The position numbers and the translations under genes were made by a program. From the NCBI GenBank assembly GCA_947591155.1, contig CANQDA010000002.1, positions 38,052 to 102,051 of the forward strand: a DNA stretch of 64,000 bases. Reading direction: 5' to 3'. The notes under the pieces were generated by a model, which saw nothing but the letters and a program-made list of their open reading frames with translations, was not told the origin of the DNA and ran no database searches. How positions within the stretch are numbered: the first letter of the stretch is position 1; the number at the start of each line of letters is the position of its first letter. Source of the stretch: an uncultured Lachnospiraceae bacterium. GTDB taxonomy: Bacteria > Bacillota > Clostridia > Lachnospirales > Lachnospiraceae. This document shows, in pieces, positions 15,447 through 25,313 of the stretch.

Positions 15447-15950
15447 ATGCGAGAGCAGTTGACGGAGAGCGATATCAAGAAGATCGAGGAGGAGATCGAG
15501 TACCGCAAGCTCGTGGTGCGTAAGGAAGCGATCGAGGCGGTCAAGGAGGCGCGGGCGCATGGGGACCTGAGCGAGAATTTTGAATATCACGCGGCCAAGC
15601 GTGACAAAAATAAAAACGAGAGCCGTATCCATTATCTGGAGCGGATGATACGGACGGCGGAGGTGATCTCGGACGACTCAAAGGACGACGAGGTCGGGAT
15701 CAACAACACGGTGGAGATCTACTTTGAGGAGGACGACGAGACGGAGACATACCGTCTTGTGACCTCGGTGCGGGGCAATTCCGTTGACGGACTGATCAGC
15801 ATCGAATCTCCGCTCGGGAAGGCGATCCTCGGACACAAGGCGGGCGACCGCGTGCACATTCAGGTGAATGACCAGTACGGCTATTATGTGCAGATCAAAT
15901 CGATCGAGAACACGAATGACGACAGCAATGATAAGCTGAGAGGATTCTGA
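15447..15950 (+). CDS. greA: Transcription elongation factor GreA
   Basis: Rescues backtracked RNA polymerase by stimulating transcript cleavage in the secondary channel. It is 167 residues: an N-terminal coiled coil (about 5-80) with tip sequence ARAHGDLSENFEYHAAK containing the acidic D/E pair, then the FKBP-like C-terminal domain (VGINNTVEIYFEEDDET to SPLGKAILGHKAGDRV). The ATG at 15447 follows AAGGAAGG. An upstream in-frame start overlaps the palindromic element and is rejected. Confidence 0.94.
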   Translation: MREQLTESDIKKIEEEIEYRKLVVRKEAIEAVKEARAHGDLSENFEYHAAKRDKNKNESRIHYLERMIRTAEVISDDSKDDEVGINNTVEIYFEEDDETETYRLVTSVRGNSVDGLISIESPLGKAILGHKAGDRVHIQVNDQYGYYVQIKSIENTNDDSNDKLRGF

Positions 15951-16017
15951 CCTGCCATCAGGCGAGTACCCAAGCCGGAAGCGAGGAAAAATGAGATCGG
16001 GAAAGAAGGCATGACAG

Positions 16018-17451
16018 ATGGAGCAGCCTGACAGAAATATACAGGGGCGGGCGCAGGAACAGGCCCATGAGCAAACGCGGACGAAAGAGCGACCGCAGAC
16101 ACAGACCGACCAGCTGGGCACGGAGCCGGTCGGGCGTCTTCTTTTGAAGCTGGCCGCGCCGGCGATCGCGGCGCAGCTCATCAATCTCTTATACAATCTG
16201 GTGGATCGGATCTACATCGGCCACATTGCGGGGGTCGGACAGATGGCGCTGACGGGAGTCGGCGTCTGCGTGCCTTTAATTACATTGATCTCCGCATTCG
16301 CGAGTCTGGTCGGTATGGGTAGTTCGCCCCGGGCCTCGATCTTTCTGGGAAAGGGAGAGAAGGATAAGGCGGAGCGGACGCTCGGCAATTCGGTTACGCT
16401 GCTGACTCTGATCGCGGTGGCGTTGACCGTGATCTTTCTGCTGTTCTCGCGAAATATGCTGCTGATGTTCGGGGCGAGTGAGAACACGATCGGTTACGCG
16501 GTGGATTATATGCGGATCTACAGTCTCGGCACGCTCTTTGTGCAGTTCACGCTGGGACTGAATATGTTTATCACGGCGCAGGGATTCGCGAAGACCAGTA
16601 TGCTGACGGTAATGATCGGCGCGGTCTGCAACATTATTCTGGACCCGATTTTTATCTTTGCACTGAAGCTCGGCGTGTCGGGCGCGGCGCTCGCCACGAT
16701 CCTTTCCCAGTGCGTGTCGATGGTCTGGATCCTGCGTTTTCTGACCGGACCGAAGACGGTGCTGCGCATCCGCAGGGCGAATCTGAAGCTCTCGGCGGAG
16801 ATCATTCTGCCGGCGGTCGCGCTCGGACTCTCTCCGTTCATCATGATGTCGACGGAGAGCCTGTTGTCGATCTGCTTTAACTCTTCACTGCTCAAATACG
16901 GCGGCGACATCGCGGTGACGACGATGACGATCGCGTCGAGCGTGATGCAGTTCTCCCTGATGCCCTTGCAAGGGCTGACGCAGGGCTCCCAGCCGATCAT
17001 CAGCTACAATTTCGGCGCGCGCAATATGGCCCGGGTGAAGCAGGCGTTTCGCTTCCTGCTCACAGCCAGCCTTTGCTATTCGATGACGCTGTGGGCGCTC
17101 GCGATGTTTGCGCCGCAGATGTTCATTCACATGTTCAACAGCGATCCGGAGCTCATTAAATTCGCGGTTCCGTGCCTGCGGATCTATATGCTGATGACAG
17201 GAATCTTCGGAATTCAGATCGCGTGTCAGCAGACCTTCATCGCGCTCGGCAACGCGAAGAATTCTCTGTTTCTTGCGCTGCTGCGCAAGATCATCCTGCT
17301 GATTCCGCTGATTTATCTTATGCCCGTGCTCTTCCCGGCGGACAAGACGCGCGCGGTCTTCACGGCCGAGCCGGTTGCGGACTTTCTCGCGGTGATGACG
17401 ACGGCGTGCATGTTCGCGTCGTATTTCCGGAAGATCATGCGGGAGAACTAG
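16018..17451 (+). CDS. MATE-family multidrug efflux transporter
   Basis: Cation-coupled drug/toxin exporter, 477 residues with twelve predicted membrane helices. A hydrophilic Gln/Thr-rich N-terminus (about 30 residues) precedes LGTEPVGRLLLKLAAPAIAA. Family marks are NLVDRIYIGHIAGVGQMALT, GMGSSPRASIFLGKGEKDKA and the second-half GLTQGSQPIISYNFGA. AAGAAGG lies 8 nt before the ATG at 16018. It is 39 bp upstream of uvrC but functionally unrelated. Confidence 0.93.
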   Translation: MEQPDRNIQGRAQEQAHEQTRTKERPQTQTDQLGTEPVGRLLLKLAAPAIAAQLINLLYNLVDRIYIGHIAGVGQMALTGVGVCVPLITLISAFASLVGMGSSPRASIFLGKGEKDKAERTLGNSVTLLTLIAVALTVIFLLFSRNMLLMFGASENTIGYAVDYMRIYSLGTLFVQFTLGLNMFITAQGFAKTSMLTVMIGAVCNIILDPIFIFALKLGVSGAALATILSQCVSMVWILRFLTGPKTVLRIRRANLKLSAEIILPAVALGLSPFIMMSTESLLSICFNSSLLKYGGDIAVTTMTIASSVMQFSLMPLQGLTQGSQPIISYNFGARNMARVKQAFRFLLTASLCYSMTLWALAMFAPQMFIHMFNSDPELIKFAVPCLRIYMLMTGIFGIQIACQQTFIALGNAKNSLFLALLRKIILLIPLIYLMPVLFPADKTRAVFTAEPVADFLAVMTTACMFASYFRKIMREN

Positions 17452-17490
17452 ACAGGAATCCATACATCGCAAGGAAAGGAGGCGATCACC

Positions 17491-19410
17491 GTGCAGGAGC
17501 AGACGGAGCAGCAAAAGTCCGTTTTCAACATCGAAGAAGAGCTGAAGAAGCTCCCCGGGCGACCGGGCGTGTACATCATGCACGACGAGCGGGACGATAT
17601 CATCTATGTCGGCAAGGCGATCAGCCTCAAGAACCGGGTGCGCCAGTATTTCCAGAGCAGCAGGAACAAGGGCGTGAAGATCGAGCAGATGGTGGAGCGC
17701 ATCCGCCGCTTCGAGTACATTGTGACGGACTCGGAGCTTGAGGCGCTCGTGCTCGAGTGTAATCTGATCAAGGAGCACCGCCCGAAGTACAATACGATGC
17801 TCAAGGACGACAAGAGCTATCCGTTCATCAAGGTGACGCTCGGCGAGGACTATCCGCGCGTGCTTTTTTCCCGCAGTATGAAAAAGGACAGGTCCCGCTA
17901 TTTCGGACCGTTCACAAGCGCGGGCGCGGTGAAGGACACGATCGAGCTGATCCGAAGGCTGTACAGGCTGCGCAGCTGCAACCGCAGTCTTCCGCGCGAC
18001 ATCGGGAAGGAACGCCCCTGCCTGTATTACCATATCGGGCAGTGCGCCGCGCCCTGTCAGGGGAGGATCTCGAAGGAGGAGTACCGCCGTTCGATCGACG
18101 AGGCGGTGGAATTTCTGAATGGGAACTACGCGCCGGTTCTGAAGATGCTGGAAAAGAAGATGAACAATGCGGCGGAACAGATGGAATTTGAGAGCGCGGC
18201 GGAATACCGGGATCTGCTGAACAGCGTCCGCCAGGTCGCGCAGCGTCAGAAGATCACACACGGCGACGGAGAGGACAAGGATGTGCTCGCGATGGCCGTG
18301 GAGGATGGCGACGCCGTGATGCAGGTGTTCTTTATCCGAGGCGGCAAGATGATCGGCAGGGAGCATTTCTACCTGCGCGTGGCTCCGCACGATACGCGCT
18401 CCGCGATCCTCAGCAGCTTTGTCAAACAATACTATGCCGGGACGCCGTTCGTGCCGCGCGAGCTGATGCTGGAGACGGACATTGAGGATCATGAGGTTGT
18501 GGAAGCCTGGCTCACGGAAAAGCGCGGACAGCGCGTGCACCTGCGTGTCCCGAAGAAGGGGACGAAGGAGAAGCTGGTTGAGATGGCGCGGGAGAACGCC
18601 GAGATCGTGCTGCGGCAGGACAGCGAGCGGATCAAGCGCGAGGAGGGCCGGACGATCGGCGCGGTGCATGAAATCGAGCAACTGCTCGGCATCGAGCGCG
18701 CGATGCGCATGGAGGCGTACGATATCTCCAATACGAACGGTTTCGAGTCGGTCGGTTCGATGATCGTCTACGAGCGCGGCAAACCTCGGCGCAGCGACTA
18801 CCGCAAGTTTAAGATCAAGACGGTGCAGGGGCCGGACGACTACGCTAGCATGGAGGAGGTGCTGACGCGGCGCTTCCGGCACGGCCTTGAGGAGCAAAAG
18901 GAGCTTGCCACAAAGGGCATGGGCAACGAGATGGGAAGCTTCAGCCGCTTCCCTGATCTGATCCTGATGGACGGCGGCAGGGGGCAGGTCAACGTCGCGC
19001 TGCGCGTGCTGGACACGCTGGGCATCTGTATTCCCGTCTGCGGTATGGTGAAGGATGATTTTCATCGGACGAGGGGCATCTACTTTGAGAACGTGGAGCT
19101 GCCGATCGACACACGCTCCGAGGCGTTCCGGCTCGTGACGCGCATTCAGGACGAGGCGCATCGCTTTGCGATCGAGTACCACCGCAGCCTGCGAGGCAAG
19201 GGACAGGTACACTCGATCCTCGACGATATCGAGGGGATCGGCCCGGCGCGCCGAAAAGCGTTGATGCGCGCGTTCAAGTCGGTCGAGGCGGTGCGGGACG
19301 CGACGCTGGAAGAGCTCACGAATGCGCCGTCCATGAACGCCCGAAGTGCGCGGCAGGTGTACGATTTTTTCCGCGCGAAGGACGCACAGCCGGATGTGAC
19401 GGAGGAGTGA
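17491..19410 (+). CDS. uvrC: Excinuclease ABC subunit C
   Basis: Makes the dual incisions in nucleotide excision repair with UvrA and UvrB. It is 639 residues: GIY-YIG nuclease ([20 protein letters not shown], about residues 18-95), UVR motif (near 200-235, [20 protein letters not shown]), RNase H-like C-terminal nuclease ([20 protein letters not shown], then [14 protein letters not shown]) and tandem helix-hairpin-helix ([13 protein letters not shown]). The start is GTG at 17491, 7 nt after AAAGGAGGCG. Confidence 0.97.
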   Translation: MQEQTEQQKSVFNIEEELKKLPGRPGVYIMHDERDDIIYVGKAISLKNRVRQYFQSSRNKGVKIEQMVERIRRFEYIVTDSELEALVLECNLIKEHRPKYNTMLKDDKSYPFIKVTLGEDYPRVLFSRSMKKDRSRYFGPFTSAGAVKDTIELIRRLYRLRSCNRSLPRDIGKERPCLYYHIGQCAAPCQGRISKEEYRRSIDEAVEFLNGNYAPVLKMLEKKMNNAAEQMEFESAAEYRDLLNSVRQVAQRQKITHGDGEDKDVLAMAVEDGDAVMQVFFIRGGKMIGREHFYLRVAPHDTRSAILSSFVKQYYAGTPFVPRELMLETDIEDHEVVEAWLTEKRGQRVHLRVPKKGTKEKLVEMARENAEIVLRQDSERIKREEGRTIGAVHEIEQLLGIERAMRMEAYDISNTNGFESVGSMIVYERGKPRRSDYRKFKIKTVQGPDDYASMEEVLTRRFRHGLEEQKELATKGMGNEMGSFSRFPDLILMDGGRGQVNVALRVLDTLGICIPVCGMVKDDFHRTRGIYFENVELPIDTRSEAFRLVTRIQDEAHRFAIEYHRSLRGKGQVHSILDDIEGIGPARRKALMRAFKSVEAVRDATLEELTNAPSMNARSARQVYDFFRAKDAQPDVTEE

Positions 19411-19481
19411 GCCGGTGCGGGAAAACCGCCTTAATTGTCAGAAAAATGTGCAAAAAAGTACAGAATAACGAATACATCTAC

Positions 19482-19510
19482 TTGACGAGGCAAAAGCAGT
19501 GGTTTAAAAT
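19482..19510 (+). promoter_or_regulatory. Promoter of hprK-glcK
   Basis: TTGACG (19482-19487), 17 nt, TAAAAT (19505-19510), 28 nt before the hprK start. Confidence 0.75.
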
Positions 19511-19537
19511 AGGCATGAGATATGGGAGGATGATGAG

Positions 19538-20479
19538 ATGGCAAGCAGCGTAACGATTGAGAAACTGGCCGAGCAGATGAAGCTGGTCAACGCGATCCCG
19601 GAGATCGATATGAAGGGAAAGCGGGTCGTGACGTCGGAGATCAACCGTCCGGCTTTACAGCTTACCGGATTTTTTGAACACTTTTATTCGGAGCGCGTGC
19701 AGATTATCGGGTATGTAGAGTACACTTACCTGGCACATCTGTCGAAGGAGGAGAAGATCCCGATCTACGAGAAGTTTTTGTCGTATCATGTGCCGTGTAT
19801 CATTTACACGACGATGATCGAGCCGGACGACGACATGCTCCGTCTGGCGAAGCAGTACGAGGTACCGATCTTCACGACAAAGAAGACGACCTCCGACTTC
19901 ATGGCGGAGATCATCCGATGGCTGAACGTCGAGCTGGCCCCGTGCATCTCGATTCACGGCGTGCTCGTGGACGTGTACGGCGAGGGCGTGCTGATCATGG
20001 GCGAGAGCGGCATCGGCAAGAGCGAGGCAGCGTTGGAGCTGATCAAGAGAGGCCATCGTCTCGTCTCGGACGACGTCGTGGAGATACGACGGGTCAGCGA
20101 TGTGACTCTGGTCGGGAGCGCGCCGGACATCACGAGGCATTTCATTGAGTTGCGCGGCATCGGTATCATCGACGTCAAGACGCTGTTCGGCGTAGAGAGC
20201 GTCAAGAATACGCAGTCCATCGATCTCGTGATCAAGCTCGAGGAGTGGGACAGAGATAAGCAGTACGACCGCATGGGGCTGGAGGAGGAGTATACTGAAT
20301 TCCTCGGGAATCGCATCGTCTGCCATTCGATCCCGATCCGGCCGGGCAGAAATCTGGCGGTCATCGTCGAGACGGCCGCGGTCAACCACAGGCAGAAGAA
20401 GATGGGTTACAATGCGGCGAAGGAATTTTACAACCGCGTACAGAGCAAATGGATGCTCAAAAAGGAAAATCAGGAGTAG
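19538..20479 (+). CDS. hprK: HPr kinase/phosphorylase
   Basis: Phosphorylates and dephosphorylates Ser46 of HPr, setting CcpA-dependent catabolite repression in Firmicutes. It is 313 residues: a MurF-like N-terminal domain, catalytic His140, P-loop GESGIGKSE (155-163) and the HPrK signature ELRGIGIIDVKTLFG (204-218). GGGAGGATGATGAG precedes the ATG. It is co-transcribed with a ROK glucokinase 5 bp downstream, joining carbon sensing with glucose phosphorylation. Its presence implies CcpA control in this organism. Confidence 0.97.
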   Translation: MASSVTIEKLAEQMKLVNAIPEIDMKGKRVVTSEINRPALQLTGFFEHFYSERVQIIGYVEYTYLAHLSKEEKIPIYEKFLSYHVPCIIYTTMIEPDDDMLRLAKQYEVPIFTTKKTTSDFMAEIIRWLNVELAPCISIHGVLVDVYGEGVLIMGESGIGKSEAALELIKRGHRLVSDDVVEIRRVSDVTLVGSAPDITRHFIELRGIGIIDVKTLFGVESVKNTQSIDLVIKLEEWDRDKQYDRMGLEEEYTEFLGNRIVCHSIPIRPGRNLAVIVETAAVNHRQKKMGYNAAKEFYNRVQSKWMLKKENQE

Positions 20480-20484
20480 AGAAG

Positions 20485-21417
20485 ATGAAAAAATACAGTT
20501 TTGGAATTGACGTAGGCGGAACCACGGTAAAATGCGGATTATTCACCGTAGAGGGCGAGCTGTTGGAGAAGTGGGAGATCAAGACGAGGCTTGAGGAGAA
20601 CGGCAGCAATATCCTCCCGGACATCGCGGCGGCGATCAATCAGAAGATACTGGAGAAGCAGCTGGACAAGGATGACGTTGCCGGCGTCGGGATCGGGATC
20701 CCCGGTCCGGTCGATGAAAACGGCGAGGTTCCGTTTGCGGTGAACCTTCACTGGGGACATGTCTACATAGAGAAAGATCTGTCGGAGCTCACCGAACTTC
20801 CGGTCAAGGCGGCGAATGACGCGAACGTGGCAGCGCTTGGCGAGCTGTGGCAGGGCGGCGGTTCCGGGTATCATAGTATGATTCTGGTGACGCTCGGCAC
20901 CGGAGTCGGCGGCGGCGTCATCATCAATGACCGGATCATCGCGGGTTCGCACGGAGCGGGCGGAGAGATCGGCCACGCGCATGTGGACGATTCGATCGAG
21001 GAGACCTGCAACTGCGGCAACCGGGGTTGTCTGGAGCAGGTGGCCTCGGCCACCGGGATCGTGCGTCTGGCGCGGGAGGCCCTCGCGGGCACGGACGCGC
21101 CGTCGAAGATGCGGATCGACGATCTCACCGCGAAGGACGTCTGGGACGCCGTGAAGGAGGGCGACACGCTCGCTATCCAGGTGGCGGAGCGGTTCGGAAA
21201 TTATCTCGGGACGACGCTGGCGACGCTGGCGACGGTGACCGACCCTCAGATCATCGTGATCGGGGGCGGGGTCTCCAAGGCGGGACAGGTGTTGCTCGAC
21301 TATGTGACCGAACCTTTCCAGAAACACGCGTTTCCGGCCATCAGGAGTACGGAATTTTCACTGGCTACGCTGGGGAATGATGCAGGTATTTACGGGGCAG
21401 CAAAGATGGTACTATAG
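20485..21417 (+). CDS. glcK: ROK-family glucokinase
   Basis: ATP-dependent glucose kinase, 310 residues. The phosphate-1 loop is FGIDVGGTTVKCG (residues 6-18), the catalytic Asp is in NDANVAALGE (Asp112), and the ROK zinc motif GHAH (163-166) comes with CNCGNRGCLEQ (175-185), which is glucose-binding and Zn-holding. The ATG at 20485 follows CAGGAG. It sits in an operon with hprK. The 215 bp that follow hold no recognisable gene or stable terminator. Confidence 0.95.
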   Translation: MKKYSFGIDVGGTTVKCGLFTVEGELLEKWEIKTRLEENGSNILPDIAAAINQKILEKQLDKDDVAGVGIGIPGPVDENGEVPFAVNLHWGHVYIEKDLSELTELPVKAANDANVAALGELWQGGGSGYHSMILVTLGTGVGGGVIINDRIIAGSHGAGGEIGHAHVDDSIEETCNCGNRGCLEQVASATGIVRLAREALAGTDAPSKMRIDDLTAKDVWDAVKEGDTLAIQVAERFGNYLGTTLATLATVTDPQIIVIGGGVSKAGQVLLDYVTEPFQKHAFPAIRSTEFSLATLGNDAGIYGAAKMVL

Positions 21418-21632
21418 AAGATATACTTACGGGGTTCTGCGGCGGCCGACAGGCGGGGTCAGAATCCCGTTCGTTTCGCAGACGGAGAACAGACCGATCT
21501 AACAGGAATCTGAGAAACAATGAGTAGTGACAGATTTAGGACCACACGGTGCCACAGGACGCCGCGACAGCGATTCTGCCATTGACAGCAGGGGGAGGGA
21601 ACGGGAAAGGAGTTCCCGGACAGGAGGAGAAT

Positions 21633-22346
21633 ATGCAGAACAGTTATGTAGCGCTTGACCTGGAAACGACAGGCCTTCGCCCGAAGTACGACCGAATCCT
21701 CGAGATCGGGGCGGTGCGGGTAGTGGACGGAGTTGAGACGGAGACGTACGAGACCTTTGTCGACAGCGGGATCCCGATTCCCGATCCTATCACGGAGCTG
21801 ACCGGGATCACACGGGAGATGGTGGCGGGAAGCCCCGGGATCCGCGAGGCGGTGGACGGCTTCCTTGCGTTTGCGCAGGACTCTGTGCTCGTCGGGCACA
21901 ATCTCTTATTTGACTACAGCTTTATGAAGCGCAATATCATAAACATGGGCGGCGACTTTGAACGGAAGGGACTGGACACCCTGGCGATCGCGCGGGTCTG
22001 CCTTCCGAAAGAGCAGGGAAGGGCGCTCGACAAGCTGGCTGTCTATTTCGGGATCGAACAGAAGCGGCACCACAGGGCGCTCGACGACGCGGTGACCGCC
22101 GCTAGGATATACGAGAAGCTGAAAGAACGGTACGGGGAGGAGAAGCCGGCCCTGTTCGAGGCGGTCCCGCTCCTGTTTAAAGTCAAAAAAGAGGGGCCTC
22201 TCACAAATTCGCAAAAAGTATACTTGCGGGATTTGATAAAATATCATAGAATAGACAGTGACGTTAAATTGGAAGAGCTCACAAGGAGCGAGGCGTCCCG
22301 CATGATCGACGCAATCTTATTACGCTATGGAAGGATAACGAGGTGA
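21633..22346 (+). CDS. DEDDh 3'-5' exonuclease (PolC/DnaQ-like)
   Basis: A 237-residue exonuclease of the PolC epsilon-like family. Metal ligands are visible in order: DLETTGL (Asp9, Glu11), the HNLLFDYSF Asp, and HHRALDDA (His and Asp). The C-terminal 60 residues (SQKVYLRDLIKYHRIDSDVK onward) are a small alpha-helical domain. No polymerase module is attached, so it may act in proofreading, repair or RNA trimming. CAGGAGGAG precedes the ATG at 21633; the upstream in-frame ATG at 21549 gives a non-family prefix. Confidence 0.88.
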   Translation: MQNSYVALDLETTGLRPKYDRILEIGAVRVVDGVETETYETFVDSGIPIPDPITELTGITREMVAGSPGIREAVDGFLAFAQDSVLVGHNLLFDYSFMKRNIINMGGDFERKGLDTLAIARVCLPKEQGRALDKLAVYFGIEQKRHHRALDDAVTAARIYEKLKERYGEEKPALFEAVPLLFKVKKEGPLTNSQKVYLRDLIKYHRIDSDVKLEELTRSEASRMIDAILLRYGRITR

Positions 22347-22351
22347 CGGTT

Positions 22352-22468
22352 ATGATGAACTGGAGCAACAGGAAAACGCAGAAAAAGATCGCGGCGGCGA
22401 TCGTGATCATTATTGTGCTGGCGATGGTGATCGGAACGGTCGTACCGGCAGTGTCTGCCCTGGGATAA
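22352..22468 (+). CDS. 38-residue single-pass membrane protein
   Basis: Begins with two ATG codons 5 nt after the exonuclease stop and ends at TAA 22466-22468. The peptide has a basic N-terminus (NWSNRKTQKK), one hydrophobic helix (IAAAIVIIIVLAMVIGTVV) and a short PAVSALG tail. The layout is of a small membrane protein with N-in topology, or an uncleaved signal anchor. AACGAGGTGACGG lies just upstream. No family recognised. It would be translationally coupled to the exonuclease. Confidence 0.55.
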   Translation: MMNWSNRKTQKKIAAAIVIIIVLAMVIGTVVPAVSALG

Positions 22469-22559
22469 CAGAGGCGGTTGCGGCCCGGCACGGACAGGGG
22501 CGTCCGCTGCCGGAGCAGGAGATATGATTCAGGAGAATAGATAAAACAAGGGGAAGATT

Positions 22560-24140
22560 ATGCGCAGAAAGATAATAACGGGAATGTGGACAGCATTGGC
22601 GCTCGGCGCCTGCTGCCTTTTTGCGTCTGCCGCATCCGAACAGCCGAAAGTCATCAGCAGCGGCGTGTTCATCGGGGAGCAGGATGTCAGCGGTATGACG
22701 GTGGAAGAGGCGCAGGCCTATGTGAAGGGCGAGGTCAAAGCGCTGAGCGATTCCGTCATCACGATCCGTATGGATGAGGACGAGGTCTCAAAGACGTGGA
22801 AGGAACTCGGCCTGAAATGGAAAAATACGGATCTGGTCGACGAGGTGAGCCAGATCGGGACGACGGGAAACATCGTCCGACGGTACAAGGAACAGAAAGA
22901 CCTCCAGAACCAGAGTTCCCGCTTTGAGATCGAATACACGCTGGACGAGTCGGCCGAGGAGGCGTTTGTGGAGTCGTGCAGCGAGTTTAACTCCGAGCCG
23001 GTCGAGGGAACGGCCTACATGGGGGACGACGGCATGCTGCACGTGGAGGGCGGCACGGACGGTCTCACGCTGGACGCGGACGCGACGCTCAAGGCGCTGC
23101 AGGATCATCTGGATACCAGGCAGGCCGGAGACTTTGTGCTCGACGCGACGGTGGATCGCATCTCCCCGGTCGTGACCGCGGAGATGCTGAGCAAGATGAC
23201 GGATGTGCTCGGTTCTGCCACGACGGATTACTCGGCGTCCTCCTGGGGACGCGCCAAGAATGTCGAGAACGGCACGTCGAAGATCAACGGCACGCTTTTG
23301 CTGCCCGGAGAGTCGTTTTCCGTGACGGACGCGGTGTCGCCCTTCACGGCGGAGAACGGATATGAGCTTGCCCCCTCCTACGAGAGCGGACAGGTGGTGG
23401 ATTCCTACGGCGGCGGCATCTGCCAGGTGTCCACGACGCTCTACAACGCGGTGCTGAAATCGGAGCTGCAGGTGGACGCGCGCTCGAACCATACGATGAT
23501 CGTCAATTACGTCGAGCCGTCCAAGGACGCCGCGATCGCCGAAGGGCTGATGGATTTTGTGTTCACGAACACGCTGGAGAACCCGGTCTTTATTGCGGGG
23601 TCCGCATACTACGGGACGCTGAACTTCACGATCTTCGGCGTGGAGACGAGGCCGTCCAACCGCTCGATCGAATTTATCAGCGAGACGACGTCGCAGACAG
23701 ACCCTGCCTCGAATATCAAGCTGGTGGCAAAGACGGATCAGAACGTCGGCTATCTGTACCAGGCGCAGAGTCCGCATCAGGGACTGTCTGCGGTTCTCTG
23801 GAAAAATATATACGTGGACGGCGTGCTGACGGACACGATACAGGTCAACAGCAGCACATATCAGGCGTCTCCTGCGATCTATGAGGTAGGAGTCGTTACG
23901 GACAATCAGGCGCTGTCCTCGGCGCTCTACACGGCGATCGGACAGAACGATCTGCAGCAGGTACAGACGCTGCTCACGACCGGACTTCAGACGGAGACCC
24001 AGGCGACGGAAGCGCAGCAGCAGACGGATCCGCAGACGCAGCAGCCGGTGCAGACGCCGGCACAGACGCCGGATCAGACGCTTCCGGACGGAGGCCAGAA
24101 TTACGTGGACGGCGTCGACGGTGAAGTGATCGTCGGGTGA
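22560..24140 (+). CDS. VanW-family exported protein with peptidoglycan-binding-like domain
   Basis: A 526-residue secreted protein. A signal peptide (about residues 1-25) precedes a YkuD-associated PG-binding-like region (VFIGEQDVSGMTVEEAQAYV onward) and a VanW domain at about 225-375 (GTSKINGTLLLPGESFSV, then GGGICQVSTTLYNAVLKSE). The tail is rich in Gln and Thr (QTQQPVQTPAQTPDQT), a probable wall-spanning linker. VanW was named from vancomycin-resistance clusters, but most copies, including this one with no van genes nearby, are of unknown function. The start follows AAGGGGAAG. Confidence 0.9.
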   Translation: MRRKIITGMWTALALGACCLFASAASEQPKVISSGVFIGEQDVSGMTVEEAQAYVKGEVKALSDSVITIRMDEDEVSKTWKELGLKWKNTDLVDEVSQIGTTGNIVRRYKEQKDLQNQSSRFEIEYTLDESAEEAFVESCSEFNSEPVEGTAYMGDDGMLHVEGGTDGLTLDADATLKALQDHLDTRQAGDFVLDATVDRISPVVTAEMLSKMTDVLGSATTDYSASSWGRAKNVENGTSKINGTLLLPGESFSVTDAVSPFTAENGYELAPSYESGQVVDSYGGGICQVSTTLYNAVLKSELQVDARSNHTMIVNYVEPSKDAAIAEGLMDFVFTNTLENPVFIAGSAYYGTLNFTIFGVETRPSNRSIEFISETTSQTDPASNIKLVAKTDQNVGYLYQAQSPHQGLSAVLWKNIYVDGVLTDTIQVNSSTYQASPAIYEVGVVTDNQALSSALYTAIGQNDLQQVQTLLTTGLQTETQATEAQQQTDPQTQQPVQTPAQTPDQTLPDGGQNYVDGVDGEVIVG

Positions 24141-24165
24141 TCTGAGCCTGCGCAGTCGGATCAGA

Positions 24166-24756
24166 ATGATAGAATCAGGTGATGTCGTGCTTACAGGAGA
24201 GCCTGAAAGGACATTGTTTCGGCCGGGTCAGGAGCTGGTCGTGACAAAATGGATCGCTCTTGACGGGACCGCGAAGATTGCGAGAACATATGAGAAAGAA
24301 TTGAAAGAGAGATTTCCGGCGTCGCTGGTCGACGCGGCGAAGCGCTTTGCAAAGTTCAGATCCGTGACCGACGAGACACGGATCGCGGCCCGGTTCGGGC
24401 CGTGCGCGACGCGGGAGCTGTCGCAGGGCGGGATTTTCAATGCGCTTTGGGAGATGGCGGAGCGGGCAAAAGTCGGTCTGGAGATCGACCTGAGAAAGAT
24501 CCCGATCCGTCAGGAGACGGTGGAAATCTGCGAGTATTTTGACGTGAATCCGTATTATCTCCATTCGGAGGGTTCGCTTCTTGCTGGGACAGATCAACCG
24601 GGAGCGCTGACGGAGGCGCTCGCCGAAGCCGGTATCCCGGCGGCGGTGATCGGGCGCGTGACGCCCGGCAGACAGCGTCTCATATACAACGGGGAGAATG
24701 TAAGCTACCTGAATCGCCCGCAGACGGACGAGTGGGAGCGGCGGTTCGGAGCGTGA
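24166..24756 (+). CDS. AIR synthase-related C-terminal domain protein (stand-alone)
   Basis: A 196-residue protein matching the C-terminal half of the HypE/PurM-like superfamily: VTKWIALDGTAKIARTYEKE, the LSQGGIFNALWEMAERAKVG helix, then DLRKIPIRQETVEICEYFD and YLHSEGSLLAG. The N-terminal ATP-binding domain normally fused to it (about 150 residues) is absent, and no remnant is seen between the VanW stop and this start. It may have lost catalysis and serve as a binding or regulatory protein. The start at 24166 has only a poor ribosome-binding site; a GTG at 24187 is an alternative. Hydrogenase genes are not nearby. Confidence 0.75.
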   Translation: MIESGDVVLTGEPERTLFRPGQELVVTKWIALDGTAKIARTYEKELKERFPASLVDAAKRFAKFRSVTDETRIAARFGPCATRELSQGGIFNALWEMAERAKVGLEIDLRKIPIRQETVEICEYFDVNPYYLHSEGSLLAGTDQPGALTEALAEAGIPAAVIGRVTPGRQRLIYNGENVSYLNRPQTDEWERRFGA

Positions 24757-24830
24757 ACGCAAATGAGAGAACGGTCTGCCGCACAGACCGGACTTACAGA
24801 TAGAATCGGAATTGTGAGAAGGAGGATATC

Positions 24831-25313
24831 ATGAGGGAGCAGATACTGACATTTCTGGAGAAAAACAGCAAGATCGACCTGCAGGAGCTGGCGATCATGC
24901 TCGGCTCGAGCGAGGCGGTGATCGCCAACGAGGTGGCGAAGATGGAGGAGGAGCAGGTGATCTGCGGCTACCACACGCTGATTGACTGGGAGAAGACTTC
25001 TTCCGAGAAGATCACGGCGCTGATCGAGGTGCGCGTGACGCCGCAGCGCGGTCAGGGCTTCGACTCGATCGCAGAGCGCATCTACAATTATCCGGAGGTG
25101 CAGTCTCTGTATCTGATCTCCGGCGCGTACGACCTGCTCGTGATCCTGCAGGGGAAGACGCTGCGGGAGGTGTCCAGCTTCGTGAGCGACAAGCTCTCCA
25201 CGCTCGACTCCGTGCTGAGCACCGCGACGCACTTTATCCTGAAGAAATACAAGGACTACGGGACGATCCTCGGAAAAAAGGCAACGGATGAAAGGATGCT
25301 GGTGACGCCGTGA
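24831..25313 (+). CDS. Lrp/AsnC-family transcriptional regulator
   Basis: A 160-residue regulator with an N-terminal winged helix-turn-helix (LTFLEKNSKIDLQELAIMLG, about residues 5-55) and a C-terminal RAM/ligand domain (ITALIEVRVTPQRGQGFDSI to YLISGAYDLLVILQGKT). GAAGGAGGATATC precedes the ATG. Its TGA overlaps the GTG start of the aminotransferase, so the pair is translationally coupled. Local control of that gene by an amino acid is a reasonable inference. Confidence 0.9.
   Translation: MREQILTFLEKNSKIDLQELAIMLGSSEAVIANEVAKMEEEQVICGYHTLIDWEKTSSEKITALIEVRVTPQRGQGFDSIAERIYNYPEVQSLYLISGAYDLLVILQGKTLREVSSFVSDKLSTLDSVLSTATHFILKKYKDYGTILGKKATDERMLVTP

Noticed and set aside
16885..19212. 775-codon open frame on the minus strand opposite uvrC
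   Set aside because: It is antisense to an unambiguous uvrC, shows His/Arg-rich low-information sequence typical of GC-rich shadow frames, and has no family motif.
21418..21632. Possible small RNA or gene between glucokinase and the exonuclease
   Set aside because: No conserved riboswitch motif, no tRNA fold, no convincing promoter-terminator pair and only non-family frames.
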